NCBI GenBank assembly: GCA_030248225.1 | Contig: JASANE010010222.1 | Span: forward strand, 1-64,000 | Direction: 5' to 3' | Length of the DNA stretch: 64,000 nt | Source of the DNA: Trileptium ribeirensis | Taxonomy: Eukaryota > Nematoda > Enoplea > Enoplida > Thoracostomopsidae | Shown here: positions 25,552 through 35,000 of the stretch, in pieces | How positions within the stretch are numbered: position 1 is the first letter of the stretch | Layout: every line of letters begins with the position of its first letter | Made by a program: the position numbers and the translations under genes | Notes under the pieces: model-generated | Told to the model about the DNA's origin: nothing | The model's database searches: none | The model's input: only the letters and a program-made list of their open reading frames with translations

Positions 25552-26550
25552 CTGATTTTAAAACACACCAAAATAAAATCACTGGGCTTTTAAATCGGGC
25601 GAGTCAAATTTTAATACTCCATTTGTTGAAATGATAAAGTAGAATACAGTAAATACCATAGTTCAATATAATACATTACGTATATTACATGCTTCACATT
25701 AGTAAATTTCGTACTCGTAAAACCTAACTCAATATGAAACTCATTCGTCTTTCGGTGTAGAAGAATTTACCCTTGTTTGACATCGCATGAACGTAACCGT
25801 TTTTGACATCCGACACTGAAATTTCAAGTCCTATAACACAAGACACACAAGAAAGTCCTATATCTATAGCAGCTAGGCCGAATGTATCCTGTAAAATCTG
25901 ATTAAAATCAGGAAATATTGTTAACTCGTCTCGTACTTAGTCCACATGTATATCGTTTAGAATCTCAAAACAACTAAAAAAATCCCAGCCTGGCTGCTGT
26001 TACAAACAATTGTAGCGATTCTACCACAACTTATGTTGTTAAAACGTAAGTTGAAGTGTATGAATACACAGTTTCCTATTGTTAACAAAACTAGAGCATA
26101 ATTGTAGCATAATCAGACGTGTGTTCAATGATTTGTACGCGCGGTTGTGTTGTTTAAATGCTATAACGACTACTATAATGCGCTGATCTTATTGTCAATC
26201 AATTCATAAGTAAGGCAGGCTTGTTGAAAAAAAGAGGTACGAAACGTAGTGTAACATTACACAAAGTCAAAAAACCCTAGTCGCCGTACATTTTTGAGTG
26301 GGTGTTTCGAAGTCATAGTTGATGGAAGCTATTTTAGCCTTGGTTTCAATTTTATATAAGGCTTCCATTAAGACCAAGCCTAATTCGGCCAGCTGCTGCC
26401 TCCCGAATCTCCTTCACTAAGCTGTTCTTTAACGTTATAACGTCCAGTCCCTGTATTTGACATTTTCCATACGATGTATAACATATTTTATGATAATATT
26501 TTATTTTGTACAACATAAATGTACATATTCGACATATCATAAATGGACAT

Positions 26551-26732
26551 TCACACTAAGATTCGCACTCTTGGGTAAAAACCCACGTGAGGCTGTAGTT
26601 CCCATTGCACGAAAGTGATCATCAAGTTCGTAGCAGCGTTAACAATATATTCTATAGCCGTGCGGTACAAATATACAGTTGTATATTTTCTATATACTGC
26701 TGAGCCATAGATTATAATTAGTATATCGCCAT
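26551..26732 (-). CDS. CUB-like coding exon, minus strand
   Basis: Acceptor GAGTCTTCAG, phase 1, followed by GDILIIIYGSAVYRKYTTVY, IVNAATNLMITFVQWE and GFYPRVRILV, then TGA at 26551-26553. The order D-x-L-x-I-x-x-G-S, then A-x-N-L-x-I-x-F, then GF-x-x-x-V matches the second half of a CUB domain. It may be the last exon of a minus-strand gene or an alternative 3' end with 25391-25551. No donor of good quality was found. Confidence 0.48.
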
Positions 26733-26798
26733 CTGAAGACTCCATGGATTATTGTAATTAAGTTGAAATATTTTTGTTAGTTTTGCTTGTTTGTGACG

Positions 26799-29700
26799 TT
26801 TAGTCCATAAGGAATGTATCGGCTAATCAAAAATTAGTCTTGCACAAAGTTTGGTCCATAAAGTATATCTCGGCTATTCAAAAGTTAGTCTTGCAAAATT
26901 TAGTTCATAAGAAATATCCCGGCTAACCAAAAATTAGCCTTGCAAAATTTAGCCAATAAAGAATGTGTCGGCTAATCAAAAATATAGCATAGCAAAATTT
27001 AGTTCATAAAGAATGTCTCGGCTAATCAAAAATCAGTGTTGCAAAATTTAGTCCATAAAGAATATCTCGGCTAATCAAATATTAGTATTGCAAAACATAA
27101 TCCATAAAGAATGTCGCGGCTAATCAAAAATTAGTCTTGCAAAATTTATTTCATCAAGGATATCTCCGATAATTAAAAATTAGTCTGCAAAAATTAGCCA
27201 AGAAAGAATGTATCGGCTAATGAAAAATTAGTCTCGCAAAATCTAGTCCATATAGAATATCTCGGCTAATCGAAAATTAATCTTTCAAAATTTAGCCGAT
27301 AAAAAATGCCTTACAAATTCACAAAATTTTAGCCGATTCAAAAATTAGTCTTACAAAATATAATCCGTAAAAATGTCTCGGCTAATCAAAAAATTGTCCA
27401 AAACCAAGAAAGCCCCATCAAAATTGCATGCAAGTGTCCTGAGTCCGCTCTAAACCGCAAATCCAGACCCCGCCAAAACCGCCAACCCCCACAATCTCTC
27501 CAAAAACAACACAACCCCAAAAACTCGCGCAACAACACACCCAAACGAAAAACACAAAACAAAACCACATCCAAATAAATGCCTACATTCCAAAATTTTA
27601 GCCTGCAAAATTTAGTCACAAAATACCACAAATATAATCAAAAATCCTGAAAACCAGTCTCACCTAATCAAAAATTAGCATTGCAAAGTTAGTCCATAGA
27701 GTATGTCTCGGCTACTTAAAAATTAGTCTGGCAAAATTTGTTTCTGAATGAATGTCTCGGCTAATCAAAAATTAGTCTTGCAAAATTAAGTCCATAACAA
27801 ATATCTCGGCTAATTAAATATTAGTATAGCAAAATTTAGTTAATAAAGAATGTCTCGGCTAATGAAAAATTAGTCTCGCAAAATCTAGTCCATATAGAAT
27901 ATCTCGGCTAATCGAAAATTAATCTTTCAAAATTTAGCCGATAAAAAATGCCTTACAAATTCACAAAATTTTAGCCGATTCAAAAATTAGTCTTACAAAA
28001 TAAAATCCGTAAAAATGTCTCGGCTAATCAAAAATTATCTTTCAAAATTTAGTCCATAAAGAAAGTTTCACCTAACCAAAAATTAGCATTGCAAAGTTAG
28101 TCCATAGAGTATGTCTCGGCTACTTAAAAATTAGTCTGGCAAAATTTATTTTTGAATGAATATCTCGGCTAATCAAAAATTAGTATTGCAAAGCATAATC
28201 CATAAAGAATGTCGCGGCTAATCAAAAATTAGTCTTGCAAAATTTATTTCATCAAGGATATCTCCGATAATTAAAAATTAGTCTGCAAAAATTATCCAAG
28301 AAAGAATGTATCGGCTAATGAAAAATTAGTCTCGCAAAATCTAGTCCATATAGAATATCTCGGCTAATCGAAAATTAATCTTTCAAAATTTAGCCGATAA
28401 AAAATGCCTCGGCTAATCAAAAATTAGTCTTACAAAATATAATCCGTAAAAATGTCTCGGCTAATCAAAAATTGTCTTGCAAAATTTAGTCCATAAAGAA
28501 AGTCTCACTAATCAAAAATTAGCATTGCAAAGTTAGTCCATAGAGTATGTCTCGGCTACTTAAAAATTAGTCTGGCAAAATTTGTTTCTGAATGAATGTC
28601 TCGGCTAATCAAAAATTAGTCTTGCAAAATTAAGTCCATAACAAATATCTCGGCTAATTAAATATTAGTATAGCAAAATTTAGTTCATAAATAATGTCTC
28701 GGCTAATGAAAAATTAGTCTCGCAAAATCTAGTCCATATAGAATATCTCGGCTAATCGAAAATTAATCTTTCAAAATTTAGCCGATAAAAAATGCCCTAC
28801 AAATTCACAAAATTTTAGCCGATTCAAAAATTAGTCTTACAAAATATAATCCGTAAAAATGTCTCGGCTAATCAAAAATTATCTTGCAAAATTTAGTCCA
28901 TAAAGAAAGTTTCACCTAACCAAAAATTAGCACTGCAAAGTTAGTCCATAGAGTATGTCTCGGCTACTTAAAAATTAGTCTGGCAAAATTTATTTCTGAA
29001 TGAATGTCTCGGCTAATCAAAAATTAGTCTTGCAAAATTAAGTCCATAACAAATATCTCGGCTAATTAAATATTAGTATAGCAAAATTTAGTTCATAAAG
29101 AATGTCTCGGCTAATGAAAAATTAGTCTCGCAAAATCTAGTCCATAAAAATATCTCGGCTAATTAAATATTAGTATAGCAAAATTTAGTTCATAAAGAAT
29201 GTCTCGGCTAATCAAAAATCGGTCTTGCAAAATTTACTCCATAAAGAATATCTCGGCTAATCAAATATTATTAATATTGCAAAATATAATCCATAAAGAA
29301 TGTCGCAGCTAATCAAAAATTAGTCTTGGAAAATTTATTCTATCAAGAATGTTTCTGATAATTAAAAATTAGTCTGCAAAAATTAGTCAAGAAAGAATGT
29401 GTCAGCTAATGAAAAATTAGTCTCGCAAAATCTAGTCCATATAGAATATCTCGGCTGATCAATAATTCGTCTTGCAAAATTTAGCCCATAAGAAATGCAT
29501 CAGCTAATCAAAAATTTGTCTTACAAAATATAATCCTTAAAGAATGTCTCGGATAATCAAAAATTGTCTTGCAAAATTTAGTCGATGAAGAATGTCTCGC
29601 CTAACCAAAAATTAGCATTGCAAAATTAGTCCGTAGAGTATGTCTCGGCTACTTAAAAATTAGGCTGGCAAAATTTGTTCCTGAATGAATGTCTCGGCTA

Positions 29701-29877
29701 ATCAAAAATTAGTCTTGCAAAATGTAGTCCATAATGAATATCTAGGATAATCGAAAATTAGCCTTGCAAAACTTAGTACATATAGAATGTCTCGGCTAAT
29801 CAAAAATTAGTCTTGCAAAATTTAGCCTATAATGAATGCCTCGGCTAATCAAAAATTAGTCTCGCAAAAACTGGAGG
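26799..29877. repeat. Satellite array, ~47-bp monomer, with higher-order structure
   Basis: Several dozen tandem copies of a monomer like TCGGCTAATCAAAAATTAGT followed by CTTGCAAAATTTAGTCCATA and AAGAATGTC. Each monomer carries the dyad CTAATCAAAAATTAG. Divergent monomers recur in a fixed order: a block with CGCAAAATCTAGTCCATATA, then AATCTTTCAAAATTTAGCCG and TTACAAATTCACAAAATTTT appears near 27230, 27865 and 28710, showing a higher-order repeat. Copies decay towards both edges. Non-coding. Confidence 0.93.
27400..27600. other. A/C-biased insert inside the satellite
   Basis: About 200 bp that interrupts the array. The plus strand is almost entirely A and C with few G or T between about 27455 and 27590 (for example CCAAAAACAACACAACCCC). 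The monomer pattern resumes on both sides. The minus-strand open frame over it (Trp/Phe/Leu/Arg) reflects this bias and is not taken as a gene. Confidence 0.6.
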
Positions 29878-30060
29878 GAGTGCCCGAAAAATGGGCCAAA
29901 ATGACATCGTTTTGCCCCATAACTTTTCCCATAGGAAAAAATTCAAAAATCGGGCTACGTCACTACACCTAAATCGACCATTGCGGTTCGAATGAGCTCA
30001 ACCATCAAAATCCGCCCAACCGTTATCGAGATCCAGGTGTGACACACAGACACACAGACA
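29878..30060 (+). repeat. Dispersed repeat ending in a CACAGA microsatellite
   Basis: Shares AAATCGACCAT, CGGTTCGAATGAGC and CCGTT..CGAG blocks with 43040-43165. Both copies end in a CACACAGACACACAGA-type run, a configuration common at the 3' ends of non-LTR retroelements or SINEs. Abuts the satellite array. Confidence 0.55.
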
Positions 30061-30134
30061 GGACCTCCAAAACCCCCCGCCAGAGCCAAAATTGAAAATT
30101 CTCGTTCCACTCGAATTTATTTATTCTTGCAAAA

Positions 30135-30415
30135 TTTAGTATGCGTTCACATCGTGCCAGATCCGATCCTATGTCATTTTCACATGTATTGTTCACAGAG
30201 GGTTCACACTGCATTAGACTCTGTCCGATCGAATAAAAGTACAATTTTAATGAATCCGAAATATAATATCTAGTGTAAAAAATGCGCATACATACACACG
30301 TATAAGGTAGGTATATAGTTTGGTCGTGTCGGATAAAATCGCATGCAATATAAGCAGAAATCGGATCAGGTTGGTGAAGAAGGGTCGGATCGGACGCAAG
30401 GTGAACACGGCTTAT
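30135..30415. mobile_element. Small element with GTTCAC...GATCCGA inverted ends
   Basis: Left GTTCACATCGTGCCAGATCC and right (reverse complement) GTTCACCTTGCGTCCGATCC are imperfect inverted repeats bounding about 280 bp. Related GATCCGATCT sequence occurs near 43690-43770. No coding potential is seen. Confidence 0.45.
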
Positions 30416-30656
30416 ATTTCATTTTTATTTATGATGGAGCGGATGAATGCCCTTTGCTGTAACGTTACACAGCTCTCGTATAGTTACTTGTGCCGAAGTC
30501 ATCATGATAGTCGTTCAGACATATCAGACATATGCAGTGTATTCGTTCACGAATACATTGTAATAGTGTAACAGCAGCATGAATTTAATAGTTTCTCGAT
30601 ATTTTTTGTCCTACGAAGCAGAGTTTACTTGCAAATTACAACCAAAAAATTAAAAG

Positions 30657-30777
30657 GACGGTTTTCCTTGGTTACCAATAAATCTGGACTGGTATGCACG
30701 CCGTGGATATCGGACTAATAGTTATACAGAAGGCAACAACACAGTGGATCTTTCGGGGAACATCGCTATTTCAGTTT
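30657..30777 (+). CDS. Coding-like exon, plus strand, orphan
   Basis: Between an AAAAG acceptor-like site and a strong donor GTAAGT lies a 40-codon frame reading DGFPWLPINLDWYARRGYRT then NSYTEGNNTVDLSGNIAISV. WYARRGY resembles the end of GNAT acyltransferase folds but this is too little to assign. If the next acceptor (AAAAATACAG, 30812) is used, translation stops almost at once (ST, TAA); that intron would be only 34 nt. No partner exon was found upstream. Confidence 0.4.
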
Positions 30778-31232
30778 GTAAGTATAAATTTACATATTAA
30801 CAAAAATACAGCAACTTAATGCTAACGGAGCGTTTGTTCACTAATTTGATTTTAAATTTTGCGGCAATAATATTGCATTTATATGCCTCATCAGTGTCAA
30901 AAATTTCTTATGTGAGAGTCAGTTAGTAAATTAAGCTGGCAAAACCAATACACACTCATGTGTGGAACGGCAAACTGGAAAATTGTTTTGTCTGACAGTT
31001 AGATTATTTCATTTTTAAAAGCATAATTTACTGAATTAAACGTTTACAACATTACACAAAATCCATGTGTCCCAACTGGAGCAAGTGCTATTTTTAATAA
31101 CATACTACGATTTGAAACAATTATAACAAAGAATAGGTTTGCAGTGATAAAAATTAATTTTAAAAGCAATTTCCTAAACTTTCGTAGTTATTATGATGGG
31201 AATTTAAAGACATGAGATCGTGAACAAGTAAA

Positions 31233-31431
31233 TTATGAAGAATAAAGGGCTGATAACACCGTATTTGTGGGACTTGGATTGGCGAAAACGGTCATTGTCC
31301 GTTGACATATCCTTCTTGAAATTTGGCTTTTGATATTGGCGAACGTCAACTCAACACTGTCTCCGAAACAATCATGTATGTAATTCATATCCACGTGTCT
31401 TGGCAGCGGTAGCAAACGTAAAGATTTAGAC
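31233..31431 (-). CDS. Coding-like exon, minus strand
   Basis: Acceptor AAATACCTAG, frame open to TAA at 31233-31235, reading MNYIHDCFGDSVELTFANIK, then RRICQRTMTVFANPSPTN. Enters in phase 2. It could follow the exon 32257-32478 if that exon used a later donor (GTAGCT at 32226), reading ...VNFTFSLSYRSKSLRLL. This would be an alternative to exon 31889-32065. Function unknown. Confidence 0.42.
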
Positions 31432-31888
31432 CTAGGTATTTAGTTCTTACTCAGCACTCATATATATCTGTATTTAAACATAAACAGGCAAACGTATATC
31501 CCGTCGTTTAAGCAGCAATCTTGCGTAGTAAGAGCGGGTAAAAAATCTTCAGAAAAAATATATATTCAACGGTTTTAAAAATATAGCTACAGGGCGACCG
31601 TCAGACCAATTATGAAGTACATACTTTCATTACCTCTAATTTATATGAACATATAATGCCATATTGAATATCTATACGGTATGTATAAATGCTCTTCGGG
31701 TTCGTCATATTCCGTTCTTCGCGAACATCTCCCTTTCGAAAAAAGAAATATCTAATATTTTTGCAGCCACTGTGTCCATCTATCACTTTAAGCATCAAAC
31801 TAGGGTTTAGTGCTAAACTTTACAACTCTCCTATGTTTATCACTGTATTATAAAACCATTTTTACAGCCTATTTTCTTTTTCCGCATG

Positions 31889-32065
31889 TCATGATCGTCG
31901 TGGTGTACTCTTGATTCCTTTCTGCTTCAATTCTTGACTTGTATAGCAAAAGAATTGACATTCTTCTTTGGTGCGCGGCATACGATATAGATTAGCATCC
32001 AGATGCAAACCACAATAAGGATGTTGAACTGCGATACATTCGTCGTTGTCTATTGAATGGGACAT
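31889..32065 (-). CDS. Cys-rich exon of the PAN gene, candidate last exon
   Basis: Acceptor TTTATTTTAG. Reads MSHSIDNDECIAVQHPYCGL then RTKEECQFFCYTSQELKQKG and ends ...TPRRS, TGA at 31889-31891. A donor GTACAC inside (after 31909, phase 1) would allow continuation. Four Cys in 52 residues suggest a small disulphide domain. RTKEECQFFC resembles the C-terminal half of a PAN motif, but the match is weak. Confidence 0.58.
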   Translation of the reverse strand: MSHSIDNDECIAVQHPYCGLHLDANLYRMPRTKEECQFFCYTSQELKQKGIKSTPRRS

Positions 32066-35000
32066 CTAAAATAAATGCAACATATAGCAAATGAATCTTG
32101 TAAGCTAAAAGTCCATATCAATGAATCTTGCAAGCTAGATTTCTACATCAACCTACCCTGTAAGCTTGAAGTCCGCATCAGTGAACCCTTTAACAAGAAG
32201 TACGTATCAACGAACCATGTAAGCTACCTATAGCTTAAACTAAAGGTAAAATTTACACGGTCTGATTTCTGTACGTATCGAATATAGACGGCGAGGTGGG
32301 TCAAAGCTGATGGTTGACTCGGTAGATTGTCTGCTTGTGAATCCAACGGTAATAGGACGTTAGTTTGAATCCCTCCACAAACCAACTTTACAACAGCTGC
32401 TTTCACATCGTTTCGTCTTTCAGCACCTATCATTAGGCCCAAATCCAAAATTGCTAACCCAACACTGAGCAGTTTAACCTAGATAAACCCTATAACATTA
32501 CAGCTGTATGAACATGTTCATATATTTGTTAACACTATATGGATCATAAATGACACTGTTCTTTTATATCCATGCAAACAGAGTAAATTTTATATTTTGA
32601 TGATAAAATATGACACATACATTGATATCGGGGTTTGCCCTCATTGCAGTAGCGCGGAGTTAAAGGTTTGCCGCGTACCATTTTAACAAGGCGTCCAAAC
32701 TTCACTGTTTGTGTTTAAAAACCGGGAAATTGAATGTTGCACTGGCCTGCATTATGTTAAGCAGACAAGAAGACTGACAGAAAACAATGACACAAAAAGT
32801 TAGCAAAAAATGAATGTTTTGTATCGAAACATTTTTCTTCTTCAGAGAAGGACGTAATAACATTAATAGACAGAAAATGTCCTCTTGCGACACTCTTTTG
32901 TCATTCTTTGCTTTAACAGTAGACGGCAAGAAAACATTTTGAATTGATGACAACGCGTACCCGTATTGTCAAAAATTACTTAAAAATGCTGGGTAACGAT
33001 CATGTAGAAATAGTAAAATCTTTAGATCGAATAGAGCATGATAGAGACGTTCACCTATATCTATGCTTAACAGAATTCTTTGGATAACGTCACTAGCAGA
33101 CCTCACAGCACGACAAAAAGAGAAAACAAAGTCACAGCCGTTAAATATAAAGTATAGAAATCTGAGCTATAAAGATTGTTCAGTCTCCCAGTTCAAATTA
33201 TCGAAAATTAAAGTTTCCGTAAAAATTAATTTGGATGAGATAATTCCACGTCCAGAAATTTGCTGATATTTTTTTCGTTTTTTGTACATTACAGCACTTT
33301 TGTGTGTTGAGTATTCTGAAGAACGAACTTTCGAACCGTATAAGTTTTAACAAAAATAGTTTTATGATCGGACTAAGAAACAGTTTACTGCGTAATAACT
33401 ACTAGCGAATCCTGATGTTATTTCAGTGTCCTTCATTGTTAATAAAATTGCTGTAATTTCGTTATAATACCAGACAAAGTTAGACAACGCCACACAACAA
33501 TTGGTGAGCCCGACGTGATAATATTGATAACCGAGATTGGATCTACAAATTGAACGCGCCACTTGATTACCTTTGTCAGACGACTTTCCAATAGTGTGGT
33601 GGACGTTATTTACGGATTTGTATTCAGATGGCGACAAGTTTGAACACAACAGGAACAGCTCAACCAAAAATAAGTTGTTCATTTTAAACAATATTAGAAT
33701 TGATGTAAAGATCTAAAGAGATTTTTTCGGCAACACCACCCAAGCAGAAATAAAGACGGTACCATTGAACGAAAATATGAAGCTGATATTCCTTTTGCAC
33801 ATAATTTTTGTTATTTTTCATTTTGTCGATACATCAAATGTAAGCTATTTTAACCATGTGCATACATGCTCCCAAAAACCTTGGTATATGGCTGGTTTTT
33901 TTCAGGTTTCGTTCATGTTAAGTCGTCCACATACATACCATTTTTTTCAAAAAACTGTTTTTTACTCAAAGCACATACAAAGTGAATGTTTCGATATATG
34001 CCTGCTGGTATCTAATAGACATCACACCGCACTTATGTGGCCTTTAATTGTATCGGGAGATGTAGAACTTAATCCCGGCCCAATTGACTTCAATCAATAC
34101 ACTAAAAATGACATAGAATCGGTACTCCGTATGTTGCATGAGACCGATATAGAATTTGTCATTCCGCCAAATTCCCGTAAAGACGAATTGATTGGGCAAC
34201 TGCAACCACACGGCGAAAACTTGTTGCGAGCACTTTTTGCTTCCGTACGGCCACAAAATGCGGCCGGAGGAAACCCTCGTCAACGCCAACCGGTAGATGA
34301 AGTCGGCAAGACGATAAAACTACCTGATTTCTTTGAAAATGACACAAAACACTGGTTTGAAACTGTTGAGCAAATGCTCACAGGCACAACTGAAATAATT
34401 CGCAAAAATAGTTTACTCCGTGTTGTGCCTGTATCAGCTTTACGTCAATGCGGTGCTGATGTTACCCTCAGTTTTGAGCAGATACGTGATCAAATAATTA
34501 AACATTTTGATGATACCGCCGAACAAAAGTTACGAAAACTACTCAGTGAGCAAAGCTTGGGCGATCAAAAACCGTCTACAGCTTTGCGACAATTAAAACA
34601 ATTAGCCCCCAATAGCGAAAATCTGGTGAAGTTCAGATTTTTTGAAATGTTACCGACTGAAATCAGGGTCGTTTTATCGACTTTAGCTGATGACACACCA
34701 CTCAATCGATTAGCAGATGCTGCCGACAAAATGATCGACCAAATTCCGCAATGCAACAGAACTTCGTCTGTTGCACAAGATATCAACCCTCCGTCACAGG
34801 AGCCAGAATATGTAACTGATTTGCGTGAACAAGTGTCTGAGCTAACAAAGGCAGTGCATGCTATTTCTGCTGATTTTAGTCGAAGCAGAAACCGCGAAAA
34901 TCGTAAATACAATCAAAATCGTAGTTTTTTACGGAAACTTTAATTTTCGATAATTTGAACTGGGAGACTGAACAAAGATCATAAATTCAGTGCGCAAAGT

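Larger units (their letters stand above)
33177..34974 (+). mobile_element. LTR-type retroelement bounded by its own inverted terminus
   Basis: The element begins TG (33177) and ends CA (34974). The first 49 bases and the last 49 bases are perfect inverted repeats. The 5-bp duplication AAGAT flanks it (33172-33176, 34975-34979), as integrase-made insertions leave. Inside, a 323-bp LTR-like segment ends ...CACACAACA, followed two bases later by TGGTGAGCCCGACGTGAT, a primer-binding-site-like sequence. A gag frame follows. No protease, reverse transcriptase or integrase is present, and gag stops inside the right terminal repeat. It is therefore a truncated, non-autonomous element, apparently closed by an inverted copy of the U3 end instead of a 3' LTR. 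It sits in an intron of the minus-strand PAN gene, in opposite orientation. Confidence 0.82.

Noticed and set aside
27386..27631. 81-codon minus-strand frame rich in Trp, Phe and Leu
   Set aside because: It is a by-product of the A/C-biased insert in the satellite; the composition follows the skew.
33765..33776. Gag start four codons before the ATG
   Set aside because: The codon at 33765 is TTG; ATG 33777 begins a clean signal peptide.
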